Source: Centroberyx gerrardi (lineage: Eukaryota; Chordata; Actinopteri; Beryciformes; Berycidae). From it: a DNA stretch of 64,000 bases. Of the stretch, positions 45,415-57,359 are shown piece by piece. The number at the start of each line of letters is the position of its first letter. Position 1 is the stretch's first letter. The notes under the pieces were generated by a model, which saw only the letters and a program-made list of their open reading frames with translations, ran no database searches and had not been told where the DNA came from. The stretch spans positions 14,442,225-14,506,224 of the forward strand of contig NC_136012.1 in assembly GCF_048128805.1 (NCBI RefSeq), read 5' to 3'. The translations under genes and the position numbers were made by a program.

Positions 45415-46350
45415 GAGGAGGAGGGCAGCGCTCGCAAAGTGAGGTCAGCTGTTTAACGGAATCACACAAATTCCTCCTCCTGAGAGTGGCATTAGTACCC
45501 CAAATTCCTCCTGACTGGCTCAATGGAGCCTTTCAAGCTTGTCCGGACCAATGAGGGCCCAGAGACAGAGGCCCCTCCGTGTGGAATAGCACAGCCTGTT
45601 TGCTTAGCTGCTGGACTGGAAGTGCGCTGGCCCTCCAAAGCACACCACATACCCCAGAAAAGGACTGCAGCAGGGCTTTTAAAAAACATTTGGTGGCCAA
45701 CAAATCAAGTATCCTTCAAATATGAATTGTCTCTTGACAGGTAAAACAAACAGAAGACTACACTTCATCTAGACTCATTAACACAAAACTGATCTTGTAA
45801 GCTTTTGGGATTGTCATGTTAAATTATATTATATTAATCTGTTTTGTGAAGCATACAACTCTTTCTTTTGATGTCTTATGCAATACTTAATATATTATGG
45901 ATGCTGTGAAACACTCTCTGACATCCCAACATTCTTGTTCATTGACTGTGAAAAGAAGAGTTCATGGAGTTGGATCGGGTCTGTTACTTCACTTTGGCGC
46001 TACTCAAATGTTGTTCTCAAGTGTGCAATGTCTCTACTCACGAATTAACACCAATGAAAGCATATTTTTCAAAACAAAAAAGCAAAGAAAATAATGTTTG
46101 AAGAGATCCATGACATACTGTACCTCTGGGAGAGACAATGTGGGATGAACAATCTAGACCTTTTCCTTTTGAATGGCTAACTGAGCCATGATTATGAACA
46201 TGACACAGGTAAGCTCATGTGAAAGGTGCTATTGTTCTCTGTGAACGCTGGTCAGCAGTTTCTGGGTCTTTATACTGGATCAGGAATGGAACTGGCATTA
46301 TTATTAACTTTGTCAATGGAAAAATGTGTTCCAGACCATCTTGAGAACTT
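45277..46350. other. Region upstream of pdgfrl, downstream of slc7a2
   Basis: It holds the pdgfrl promoter side, with a (GA)n tract at about 45381-45412. No TATA box is evident and no coding exon is supported. Confidence 0.5.
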
Positions 46351-46353
46351 GAT

Positions 46354-47622
46354 TATTTATTTTTAATCAAGGGATACATTTACAAAATATCATTCATGAA
46401 CATTTGTGCATTTTCCATATTTACACTTTAAAACAATAAACCATTAATTAAGCAAATCTCCAAACAGTCTAAGAACAAATAATACAACATTCCACAAAAG
46501 GCATTCTCTATCTACATTTTACATCTATATACTGTAAGTGTACCTCTGTATTTTGATATGTAAAAAACGAATTCTCATTTCATTTGTAAATCATAATTAG
46601 ATTTGAATATTTTTACATTTGTTATGAAAAATGTAAACTTTCTTTTTTATCAAACTGTAATAAAATGCTAATTATCCATAGAAAAGTGCTCAAGCCCTTT
46701 TTACACATATTTTTGCTTTGTTGTGAAAAATATCATCATTCCCTGTTCTTTGTTTTACATCTTGAACTTATGTTACACAGTGAAATGTGAAATAACACTT
46801 TAGTGAGGCAGTTTCTTTTTGTAACTACCAGAGAAAGGAAATGTTTATATATACAATCACAAACTGTATCACCATGTAATACAGTGGCAATGTGGAATAA
46901 AAGGCGTCAGGTCGGCCCGTCTGTCCATTTGTCTGCACATCAACGCATCACGCTGACACTCTCTGAAAACAGCAGAAACCAGAGGTGTGACCAAGTCAAC
47001 TTTGCTCCAGTCCAAAGTCAGTCTGAAGTCTTGAGGCACAAGTCTCAAGTCAAGTCCCAAGTCATTAATGTCAAGTCTTAAGTCAAGTTTCAAGTCTAAA
47101 TGTAGAACGCCAAGTCAAGTCAGAACAAATCAAAATATCTAGGACTTTTCAATATCATTTTAATAGTATAAAAACTTGGTAAGTGCTTCATGAGTTTGAT
47201 TTCTATAATCAGTTTCAACTTCAATAAATTCAATAGTTCCATACAAATTCAGAAAACAGAATTTAAATTCAGTCTGGTGGAACAAATCTCATCATTTTCA
47301 ATCTAAGTCATTTACACAAATACAAGATCTTTTGTCAAGATTTTAGAAATCTTTTCAAGTCATCAAAGTACAAGTCAAAGTCAAGTCCTAAGTCACCAGA
47401 ACCCAAGTCAAGTTAAGTCTCAAGTATTCTCTTCATGCATCAAGTCAAGTCTCAAGCAATTAAAATTGTGACTCAGTCTGACTCTAGTCCAAGTCATGTG
47501 ACTCGAGTCCCCACCTCTGGCAGAAACAGATCGGCACCAAGGCCAAGCAGAACAGTAGTTACGCACTTACAGTAGGTTCTCGCTGTAACATCTCAATCTA
47601 TTTCCCTCCTCTCTGCCCAAGC
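46354..47622 (-). other. slc7a2: Candidate slc7a2 3' UTR
   Basis: A minus-strand AATAAA lies at 46356-46361. If this is the 3' end, the UTR is about 1.3 kb and includes the hAT-type element at 46980-47519. No coding frame is visible. Confidence 0.4.
46980..47519. mobile_element. hAT-type element filled with AAGTC subterminal repeats
   Basis: The ends CAGAGGTG and CACCTCTG are inverted. The same 8 bases GCAGAAAC lie on both sides (46972-46979 and 47520-47527), a perfect hAT-type duplication. Both arms are packed with CAAGTC/AAGTCAAGTC motifs (over 20), with an AT-rich centre and no coding capacity. Confidence 0.9.
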
Positions 47623-48258
47623 TCAGAATTTCTCTTCTTTGATGATTTCTTTGTCTGTTTTGCCGCTGATGGTTTCGATCTGCATCTGGCTGGACAGGAG
47701 ACGCTGCTTTTGAACACTGTGACGGATCCCATAGCCAAAATAGATGAGGAACCCTGCAGAGAGAGGTGAAGGGTCATTACAATTCAGAATCAACCCTCTG
47801 AACTCTAAATATGTTCTTTCATCTATGACTGCAAATGCATGCAGACTAACTCCAAGGTCTTACCCACTAACATCCAGACAGCGTATCGTAGCCATGTGTC
47901 TCCTCCTAACTGGACCATCAGGTAGACATTGATAAACACACTCACTACAGGCAGGGCAGGAAGAAACGGCACCTATGAACAGAGAAAAGGGGGATATTAA
48001 AGGCTTTTCCAGTTGATGCTCATAACAAATAACACACTAGATCTCAGTCTGAACGCACAGATTTACACTTAAGATGTGCTCACCATGAAAGAAGCCCTGG
48101 TGGCATTCTGTGGGTTTCTCCACATAAAGAAAATGTTGACGACCACAATGAAGGCTAAGATGGCGACGCACACCAGACTCCACACTTCCTTCTGGGACAG
48201 AGCGTCTATGGCTTTGGTCAGGATGACACAAAGGGCAATCACACAAGCAACTGGAGAG

Positions 48259-48315
<57 letters not shown>

Positions 48316-49310
48316 TGAAAAAGATTCATTAGGAATATCTGAATGAGAGAGATTTGTGGACCAGAAAGAAAGGCCAAGAGAGAGGGATTAAGAAACAAAT
48401 GAGAAGCCATGGATGTGTTGGTATTTCCGCTTCACTTACTAGAGAATACAGTCAAGCTTGTGACTGTTCTTGAGGTGTCTGCAGTGGGAGATGACGGAGG
48501 CTTTAGGCAGCCAAACTTGGTGTTTGATTCTCTGATCTGCAGTTCATCATCTTCAGTTGGACCCACTTGGTACCTTGATTACAAAGATGAGAAAAATACA
48601 TAGGATATGCTCATTTTGCTTGATCAATGTTTAGGGTAAAAGGCCAAAAATGTGTGAGAAAGAGACATAAGTACCTCAGTATTAGAATGCATATGGCCAC
48701 AAGTGTGTAAGCAAACAGAGTGCCAATGGACATCATGTCCACCAAGGCTTTCAGGTCAAACAGCAGAGCCATGATGGCTGAACATAAGAAAGAGGGAATA
48801 CAGAGTTACTTCAAGGCCTTAAACGTCAGCATGCGTGTAAGCTCATGAGTCATGAACCGCTGGAAATGTTAATTTAAGCTAGAGAAATCCTCCAGCAAGA
48901 CAGCCGTACCTGCCACGATTCCAGATGACAGTGTGGCGATGACAGGACTCCCCCTGGTGTTGACTCTGCTCAGGGATTTGAAAAGCAGGCCGTCTCTCGC
49001 CATGGCGAACAGCACGCGGGGCATCGGGAACATGGAGCCCAGCAGGCTGCAGGGACAAACACAATCTTTCTATAAACACCAGCACAACTGCTTTTCATTT
49101 CAGGAATACAAATGAACAGACAGATAGGCATATGAGCCACAACCAGCCGCTAGTATGGGTTGGTCTGTTGGTCCGGCCCAAAAAAAAAAAAAAGTTGTGC
49201 TGGTTTTCATCATCTGTGTCTTTTGACCCTAAACTCACATTGACATGAGTGATGGCTTGTTGGACTTGGGGGAGAGTTTCCTATTAATTGGTTGTGTCAC
49301 TTAAGCCCAG

Positions 49311-49343
<33 letters not shown>

Positions 49344-52241
49344 TTTCCTGATTGGATGTATTGATCCTGAAGTTGCACTGAGATACGTGATATTGCCTGT
49401 ATTTGTTGACCCAAAAGTCACATTTACATGAGTGACAGCTCAGGAGAGCAATCCCAAAGCTGCCTAGCCAAAGCCTTGAGAGAGTGTCCTATTGATTGGT
49501 CATGTCATTTAAGCCCCTCCCCCTTTCCTGATTGGCTGTTCTTTCGATCATCTATATCTATTTGTTCTAAAGTTGCATTGAGATTGGTGATGACTCTGAC
49601 TCAGGAGACAGTTTCCTATCGATTGGTGATGTCATTAATGACCACCCCTGTTTCCTGATTGGCTGTGTTTCATTGTCTCTATTGATCACAAAATTGGATT
49701 ATTAATAACTATGTTGAACTCAGTATGCAGGACTCCACTGATAAATGTATCCTCACGCTGTATATACAAATTTAGAGAGAACACTTATGTGATGGGAACA
49801 GGATGCGTTGTCTTGAGTAACCAATAAGCTGTATTAGGCTTTTGTATTTGGTTTCATAAAGACAAATCGGTCGCAGCTCATCATGAATCACATGCTTGTA
49901 TTAACATTCTACAACAACAGTCAAACCTCATGACCCCTACTGTAGGAGTTCCTCACCTGGTAGAAAGGGCACACAGCGATCCCACAGCCACTGCGTATTT
50001 GGCAGGACCCCAGCCAATGTATTCAAAAGCCACTGGCAGGGGGCTTTGGACATTGAGCAAGTAGTAGGGCATCATCAGGGTGAGAGCAGCAGACACAGCA
50101 AAGTAGGCCAGGAAACAGATGAGCAGCGAGGCCACGATGCCCAGGGGAATTGACTTTTGGGGGTTCTTGACCTCCTCACCTAGGAAGAAGGATGCACAGA
50201 GGTCAGTGATACTTTTAATGTTAATCCCCCTTTGGCTTGGAGTAGAGGTTTGGGTGTTACCTGAAAAAAAGGCCCTGCCAAAACCCAGCATTAGTTTGAT
50301 ACTTAGCTTGGAGAGTAACACAACATTCTCTGTTTAAACACAGCTTTTACATTTTCACATGTGAGGCACAAATAAGATCAGGTTTTATGGTTTTATATAA
50401 TTATTGCTTAGAGTAATTAAATGGCTACATTTTCAACCCATTTAGTGGGACATTTTATTACATTTTTACAAGTTATTACATTATCCAGTAGATATTACAT
50501 TACCATAGCTGTGTAATTGTTTCTTTATCTTATTTTTATTTTGTAGAAAATACTTATGGCTAAAGCCTACTTAAATCTAATAACCATATACAAGCTAACT
50601 GATACTGCATGAAGTCTTCTCCTCTCACTTGTTGTGGCAATGCAATCAAATCCAACGAAGGCATAGAAACACGTTGCAGCTCCGGCCAGAGTGCCATCCA
50701 TGCCATAGGGGAAGAATCCACCAACTCCATACTCGCTTGTAAGATTGGCTGTAGAGCTCAGGTTTCTGCATGGGAGTAAGCATTATCAGGTTTATTTAGG
50801 ACAACCATGTCATGTATGGCAGGGCAATACAAACTAGGATTGAGAGGATCCTGCACACACCCAAACACACATAGGATTATATTGCTCTTAGACATTACTT
50901 GAGTTCTGCTGTTGCGTTCAGCACAACCTCTGCGCTGATGTGCCAGTTGGCGATGTCTCCCTTGATGAAGCCAGAAATAATAACGAACAGCAGCACCAGG
51001 ATGTTGATTGCGGTGAAGATCTTGTTGACTGTGGTTGACTCTTTCACTCCAAAGGCTAGCAGGCCTTCATGGAAAACAAGGTGAATGGTTTTTTACCTCT
51101 TTCCATTACGGTCACCATGTTCTGTTCTACTGTTCTGTTGACAGAACTGTCAATAAAGTGACATTACCTGCCAGTAGCATGATGAGCGCAGCAGCAAAGA
51201 AGTCTGGGTAGGGTGCCAGGCCGGGGAGGCCCATGGCGACGTGTTTTCCAAAGAATGCAGCCATGACGCCCCCGATGAGGTCATCAAAGGTGCCACTCCA
51301 TGCCCGTGCAACACTAGATGTCCCTGAGGAGATAATGAGTGAATGATTGAATCACCATTTAACTATAGTCATAAAGACAGTGATGGTGACATTTCCGTAC
51401 CCGAGTCATTAAAACTTTACAGCTTATGTAATTTTGAACAGCGCTCTTGGTTTCAGGCTTATAACATGGCAGCAATGAATTTAACAAGCTGTGTAACAGC
51501 ACTGTAAGCGGCAACTGCTAAACTTTCTCTGTTGCGAGAACCATCACAAATCTGCTTTTACAGCAGGTGAAAGGTTACAGGATGTATTAACGTCTCGTGT
51601 TGATGGTTGATCATTTATGGGCCTCAGTGTTCTCAACGAGCCAAACATGTTACACAAGAGAATCAGTATAGATAAAGTTCAAATCACATCCTATGCAATT
51701 TTGGCATTTACAGTCAAAGGCATTAAGATAATCATTTAACACTTTTCAATTAACTTTTGATAAGGAACTACTAAAATCAGATTTGTTCTCTGAAACTGAG
51801 ATTTATAAACCATTGAATAATTAACTGCTACTTGATGATGTAGAAAACAAAATCCTGTGTATCATACTTGCCTATGACGTAGGAGAGCAACAGATTCCAT
51901 CCAGTGATGAATGCCAGCAGCTCTCCGACAGTCACATAGCTGTACAGGTACGCCGAGCCTGTTTTGGGAACCCGAGACCCAAACTCTGCGTAGCACAGCC
52001 CGGCAAATATGGAGGCCAGGGCCGCGATGAAGAAGGAGATGATGATGCTGGGTCCGGCGGTGGCTCGGGCCACCTCTCCGGACAGGACGTACACCCCGGC
52101 CCCCAGGGTGCTGCCCACCCCCAGGGCCACCAGGTCCAGGGTGGTGAGGCATCGGTTAAACGTGGACTGCTCTCCCTCGGGCTCCAGGGGCTTCCTCCGA
52201 GACAGGCTGAACAAAAACGTCTTCAAGCCTCCGCACGGCAT
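47623..52241 (-). CDS. slc7a2: Cationic amino acid transporter SLC7A2-like (CAT-2), complete, 11 coding exons, 610 aa
   Basis: Exons in transcript order: 52241-51872, 51323-51168 (inner edge +/-2), 51064-50899, 50765-50629, 50179-49957, 49046-48910, 48777-48675, 48573-48440, 48250-48084, 47972-47864, 47753-47623. Phases close to 610 residues. About 14 hydrophobic segments are expected for this family. Hallmarks include [47 protein letters not shown] and [26 protein letters not shown] and [16 protein letters not shown] resemble CAT-2 more than CAT-1 or CAT-3, and pdgfrl next door supports SLC7A2. Role (family): sodium-independent Arg/Lys/ornithine uptake at the plasma membrane. ATG 52241 is preferred over 52301, because the longer N-terminus reads through a splice acceptor at 52270. 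Intron 1 uses a GC donor. Confidence 0.9.
48258..48313. repeat. (GA)n microsatellite, 8 bases beyond a slc7a2 splice acceptor
   Basis: On the minus strand this is a pure CT tract directly upstream of the acceptor of the exon at 48250-48084, so it acts as an extra-long pyrimidine tract. Confidence 0.95.
49230..49690. repeat. Degenerate tandem array in a slc7a2 intron
   Basis: Three units share the order AGTTTCCTAT-ATTGGT-TGTCA...TTTCCTGATTGG...TTGATC (starting near 49276, 49487 and 49613). Lengths vary, partly because the first unit contains the poly-C run. Confidence 0.75.
49311..49343. repeat. Uninterrupted run of 33 C
   Basis: Pure C from 49311 to 49343; on the slc7a2 sense strand this is 33 G. 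The length may be inexact because such runs are hard to sequence. Confidence 0.9.
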
Positions 52242-53118
52242 GCTTGCAGGGTTCAGGCAGGGGGACTGGCTGAAAGATGAGGGAATTAAAGAGGAAGCCA
52301 CAGGTGGGAGTGCAGCGAGTGAGAGAGATTTTGAAAGAGGGAGTAAGTGGGAGTGAGAGTGAGGGGAGTGGAGGTGGGTAGGAAGGACGGATCAGCGAAC
52401 ATGTCAGTGAATAATTCACTGGTATGTCAGGTCATCCCCAGTGTAAAACATTTCCTGTTTACAGCCGCATTATTATCTAATTCTGCTTTAATAAGTGAAC
52501 AGTGGTCTTGCACAAAAGAGATGCAGAAGCAGCTTTTCTTTTTTTTTACTTAACACTGATTCAAACCCTTATCTTAAAGGAGACCACTAACAAAGAGGCT
52601 GGAAAAAATTAATTAAATTTATCAGTTTTGTATATACATAATAGAGTTCACAAGATGAACCCATTGTAACAGAAACCATGAGCTCTTTTATGGACCATCA
52701 TATCAGTGTTTTCCCCTCAGTCCCCTAGTTCTAATAACAACCCAATAACCTTGAACCTTTTCTCATAACACCACTAATATTTCTTCACATCTAAACTGAG
52801 CACAGAATGGGAATTCATTCACTTACCTGTTCTGTGTTATTCCCTGACTCGGAGGTGTGCTTAGGAGAAGACAATTATTCCACTAAATCACATTATTCTT
52901 TTATATGTGCCCTTCTTTATCACCCTTCTGATATGATAGTGCTGATGCCTGTCGTTTTCCCTGACGCCCACAGCACAACACCAACGCCCTGCTCCAGCTG
53001 CACTTTACTCAACCTGCAATTACTTAACATCATTCAACCTAATACACTTATTCTTGATTTGAAATATGTTTAGAACGTCCTATTGATAATATTATTCAAT
53101 TACAGGATGTGTTCTCAC

Positions 53119-53193
53119 CTCACCACAGAGATATCATGTTCTCATGAGGAGACACTCCTTCCTCTCTGCTTGATTCAGATCTACTTCTAATCA
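53119..53193 (-). other. slc7a2: Candidate non-coding 5' exon of slc7a2
   Basis: On the minus strand a strong pyrimidine tract (ATCTTTTTTCCCTTGCAG) precedes 53193 and a good donor (GTGAG|GTGAGAAC) follows 53119. The 75-base segment contains short upstream ATGs but no long frame. It would splice to the acceptor at 52270, 28 bases upstream of the slc7a2 ATG. Confidence 0.45.
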
Positions 53194-55089
53194 CTGCAAG
53201 GGAAAAAAGATAAAAAGGAGACCATTTTATCACCGTGGAAATGATTTTGTCCTTTGCATGAAAGCCCCACATGAATGCCCAGTGTTAAAATATGTTATGC
53301 TCTGATTAATATTTCTGCAATATTTACTTTAAACAGAAAACCATGAAATTTGTGTTTACATTAACTGTGCTGAGGTACCTGTTTTACATAAACATTATTT
53401 TTGCTTTAGGTGTTTGTAGATCTCACCTTAGAAACATTTCAACACATGAACACAAGACAGAATTAATTTGGTTATATACTCGACATTTATCTGGCAAGGC
53501 AGAGATCAAAGAAAGGAAAGACAACTGTTGAGGAAATGGAAGAGTGGACAATTTTATGTTTGCTTGTTTTCTTTTGTTCATCTGTTGTCTTTTGTGTCAT
53601 TCGGTTTTATGATTTTCTACGTGAAAACATATGAAAATAGGTGTTGTTACTTGTTAGGTTTACATGCTTTAAATGTTTTGTAAGCACAATGTGAGAGCAG
53701 TGGCTTTGGTAATCTTTTAATGATTATGCCTTTAAGATAAACCAAGGAGCAAACTTTGAGGTACATATACCTCTGTGACTTTGGAGTTGTCCTTCACAAA
53801 AAGGACTAGAAACCAACAAGTGGAGCATATAGCAGCAGTGAAAACTGAGAAAAATAAAATATTCATCTTTCTGTCAACCAAAGCACCCAAAACTCATGAA
53901 TGATCATGCTCAATTATTGCAATTACATGAAAGCACACACATAATGCTGTTGCCTTCGAGACATCATGCCATATCAAAAATACCATATTCTAACAGAAAG
54001 TTAGACTAAACTAAACCTGCTGCCAGACATGTGTTGCTTGTAAACAAGCCTGTGAGTAAGAGTTCATTCAGCCATGACCTTATCACTGGAGTTGGAGTTT
54101 GTGTGCTGGCCAATGCCTGCCTGCATTATCGTTGCCCTGTCCTCATCTCTATCTGGAGGTGTGAGCCGGCCAGCCTAATGGCCCTATGAGTTAATGAATC
54201 AGAGGAGGACAAAGCAGCTTTCATGGCTTATGCGTGCAGCAGGCTGCACACTTACTCTTTGTGAGGTAGCTTTCCCCTTCTCATCTCCCATCAGGGGATT
54301 TCAGCTCACCTAATCCCTCCTGGCATCTACAGCAGGCGGGCAAGTAGGGAGGCAGCCTGTGTGGACGGCCCAAGTACCTTTGACCAAATTTAAAGCTCAG
54401 GCTTTCTATCTACAGATCTCATCACCTGAGATACGGTTTCCAGAAAGGCAATGTTGGTAATGCTAAACCAAACAACAGCTACTGCGCACGTGAGGAGCAG
54501 CTTTATGACCAGTGAGATAAAGAGGGGTCTGAATCACACTGTGGCTCAGTTAATGTCCATGCATGCATGCTGTTACTTGGCTTTTAGAGAGACAGTTGAG
54601 ATGAAACACTGTACAGCAGCACTGTGCACCATGACATTTCACACCTACAAATTGAAGCAAAAAGACATGGATTTGACTTCTTGGTAATGTTATTCAGTAG
54701 ATACATAAGTTCTTTACCTTCCAGTCCCACGAGGAGTCCGGCTGTGTGTTGTCAAGAGAAGGGAATGTGGCAAATATATCCGCTGTGTTTACTAAGATGG
54801 AGCAAAAGTGATTTTTACTGCGATATATACAAGACTGGCCTGTGTGACCCTCCCACTCAATGGGATTAGTTACAAAGTAGCCTTTCTCACTCCCGACCAG
54901 TTTGGATCATAATGCGCTCATTATGGCATGGAAGGCACAGGGTGAGAATTGTGAACAGCAAATCTCATTCTGAATGTCAGAAATGCTTTTGTGCTCCACT
55001 TTCTTTTTTTGTTTTGTTTTGTTGACAAGTTGTTGTACAATTTCTGACTTTGTGGGATAGATAAATTGATTTGGAATATAACCCATATT

Positions 55090-55522
55090 CAGGATTGGAC
55101 AGCAATGGAATACATGAAGTAGAATTACAGTAATTGTAATCTGTTACAATTTCCATGAGAACAAAGTTATCATATATAAGTTATTATTGATAAAATAGGT
55201 AATTAATTGTTGGATTACTTAGACATTTGTTTACAAGGAAAATACATTTTATGCTGTGAAATCATGGATACAATCATCTTTTTTATTCTTCTTAAAATAA
55301 TTTTTGATAACAGTAGATGGTGATGACAGTACACAATTTACAGTCTGTAAATTACAATAAATTGTTTAATGTCATAGTCTATGGATTTTGGTGGCATGGT
55401 AATAACAAATATAACCAAAAGAACTAATAATTTGAATGATTACATTACTGATTACAATTAGAAACAGGTAATCAGTTTTCTGGAACAGATTACATTTTGG
55501 AAGTAACTTTCCCACCCCTGTC
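55090..55522. mobile_element. AT-rich DNA transposon fragment
   Basis: GTAATCTGTTACAATTTCC near the left and GAACAGATTACATTTTGG, then AGTAACTTTCCCACCCCTG at the right recall a common fish element whose ends carry GTAATCNGATTAC words. The borders and target-site duplication are unclear. Confidence 0.4.
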
Positions 55523-56089
55523 TGTATCATCTGATTCAGGGTCTCGTGTTCAAGGTGCAGTGCAATTTCAAGACAGAAGAGGTCAGTATGAAACTTTTCA
55601 GCGTCTCTGCTGGTCCCTCCCTCCTCGGTCTGTGTATACCTCATATGGCCTCTCGCTCTGAACACCAGTGGATGGAAAATGAAAGGGGTTTCTATTTTCA
55701 GGAATACATGAAGAAAGTAAGAAAGGAAAAAAAAATCAAACAACTAATTTTTTTTCTTTGATTGGACTGGAGCCAATTTTACAGGTTTCTCAGTGCATTG
55801 ACTGGAAGTCAGGTGATCTCAGGGAGGCTTTGATAGTATCCAGTAGAAGATGAGTCACACACAGCAAAACTAAAGGCAGGAAGAGCAGGCTTTCAGCTGC
55901 AGGCCAACTGGAGTCATGCCTCTGCTATGAGGTGAGGGACTGGACTGTGTGTCAGGCTGCCTGGAAGCCCACCTTACCATGCTATTATGGTATTGCTGTA
56001 GCTGTCACTCCTTACACATCCCTATCTGTCACAATCATAGTAATACATACATAGGTTCATAGGTTCCCCTCCTCTCTATCTCTCTCTCT

Positions 56090-56280
56090 CAAATTCAAAT
56101 TCAAAAATGAGCTTTATTGGCACGAATCGAATAGAAACAAGTGTTGCCAAAGCATATTGTGATCTATCACATATATGAATAAATTAATTGTTAAAATACC
56201 AAAAATGCCAACATGACTGAATGCAGTTGTTACAGAAACTCGTTGCATACAAAAGATGCTTTATAAAACTTTTCTATGCA
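56090..56280 (+). mobile_element. LINE 3' end relic with ATTCAA tail
   Basis: AAATTCAAATTCAAAAATGA followed by GCTTTATTGGCACGA and GTGTTGCCAAAGCAT matches the end of a common fish LINE family inserted in reverse. Only the tail is seen. Confidence 0.55.
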
Positions 56281-56568
56281 CTATGTTCAGTAAGTACAAG
56301 ACAGAAATTCATAGTGGAAAAATAATGCATGATGAATAATAGAATAATGTAGCTAAATATTATTTCTGAGGCCGTAACAAGAATAAATGTATTCGGCAGC
56401 AAGTAGCAATGTTTGCTCCTCTTCTTCAAGTACCAGTGGGAGTTTAGAGGAATTTGGGAGGTTGGAGAAATTTGGAATTGTACTTATATAGAGATTTCTC
56501 TATATAACTTTCCATATTTTGGACATTCAAACGTGAAGTTTGGTTTCTACCTCCTGCAGTTCACAGTG

Positions 56569-56577
56569 CTCTCACTC

Positions 56578-56643
<66 letters not shown>
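56569..56643. repeat. (CT)n microsatellite
   Basis: About 37 CT units with few interruptions, 550 bases upstream of the presumed anxa6 first exon. Confidence 0.97.
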
Positions 56644-56647
<4 letters not shown>

Positions 56648-57149
56648 AGCTAATGCTAGTCTTACATTCCTCACCCTCTTACAGGAATGGGCGTCTGGTG
56701 GGACAGAAATAGAGCAGTCACTATTTCGCCGCAGTGCCAGCATGCTTTCCTCCGGTAAAATCACATTTGAACTCTCATGTCATGTGACCGAGTTCAGCAC
56801 AAGAGGGCATCAATTACCTAAAACATCCAGCTGATAGGCTACAATAAAGTGATCTCTGTCTCTCTCCATGCATGACTAATAACTATGGGGAGGTGTGTGT
56901 ATTATTGATGCTTCAGGCTTTTAAAAGGCTGTTTCGACGTGACAGCGGTAAATACATGCTGGATGTAAGCAGCCCACAATACGGTTTCAGCTTGTGTCTG
57001 CGTTTCCCCACATGTGCAGGAGCTGCAGAAAAAATATATTTGTGAGTAAAAAATTCTGCGTAATTCAGGTCTGCTGCTTGCTGTGCGTGTCGGATTTCAG
57101 TAAGAAGTGAACGCTACACAGACAGGACCATATGTTTTCTTTACTGTGA

Positions 57150-57359
57150 GACCCTGCCCTGCTAGATTCAGGCTCTCACTTACACTTTGGACACGCTGCG
57201 CGAGAGAGCGCCGCAGTCGTTGCGTCACAGCAGAGGACACGCAACGGGACGGTCCGAGTCTGACCGGCTGAGACGCACCGGGCATAGTGGGGACAGAGGA
57301 CAGGCAGCAGGGCCACTCTCACAGAAGACTGCTAAATCCAGTAATTCGTGCAAAAAAAA
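57150..57359 (+). promoter_or_regulatory. anxa6: Candidate anxa6 first exon (5' UTR) with CpG-rich promoter
   Basis: CpG density is much higher than in the neighbouring sequence (GCGCGAGAGAGCGCCGCAG, TTGCGTCACAG). It ends with a good donor, AAAAAG|GTAAGC, at 57359/57360. It would splice to the acceptor at 58460. The start site cannot be fixed. Confidence 0.5.

Larger units (their letters stand above)
53194..57149. other. Divergent intergenic region between slc7a2 and anxa6
   Basis: No coding exon is supported. It holds AT-rich sequence, a DNA-transposon fragment, a LINE tail and a CT microsatellite (listed separately). A CTCF-like AGCACAAGAGGGCAT occurs at about 56796-56810. Confidence 0.55.

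Noticed and set aside
46869-47093. Leu/Asp-rich minus-strand frame
   Set aside because: It is a translation of AAGTC repeats inside the hAT-type element.
52242-52301. Longer slc7a2 N-terminus starting [14 protein letters not shown]
   Set aside because: It would read through a good splice acceptor at 52270, and family members start close to the MPCGG-type N-terminus.
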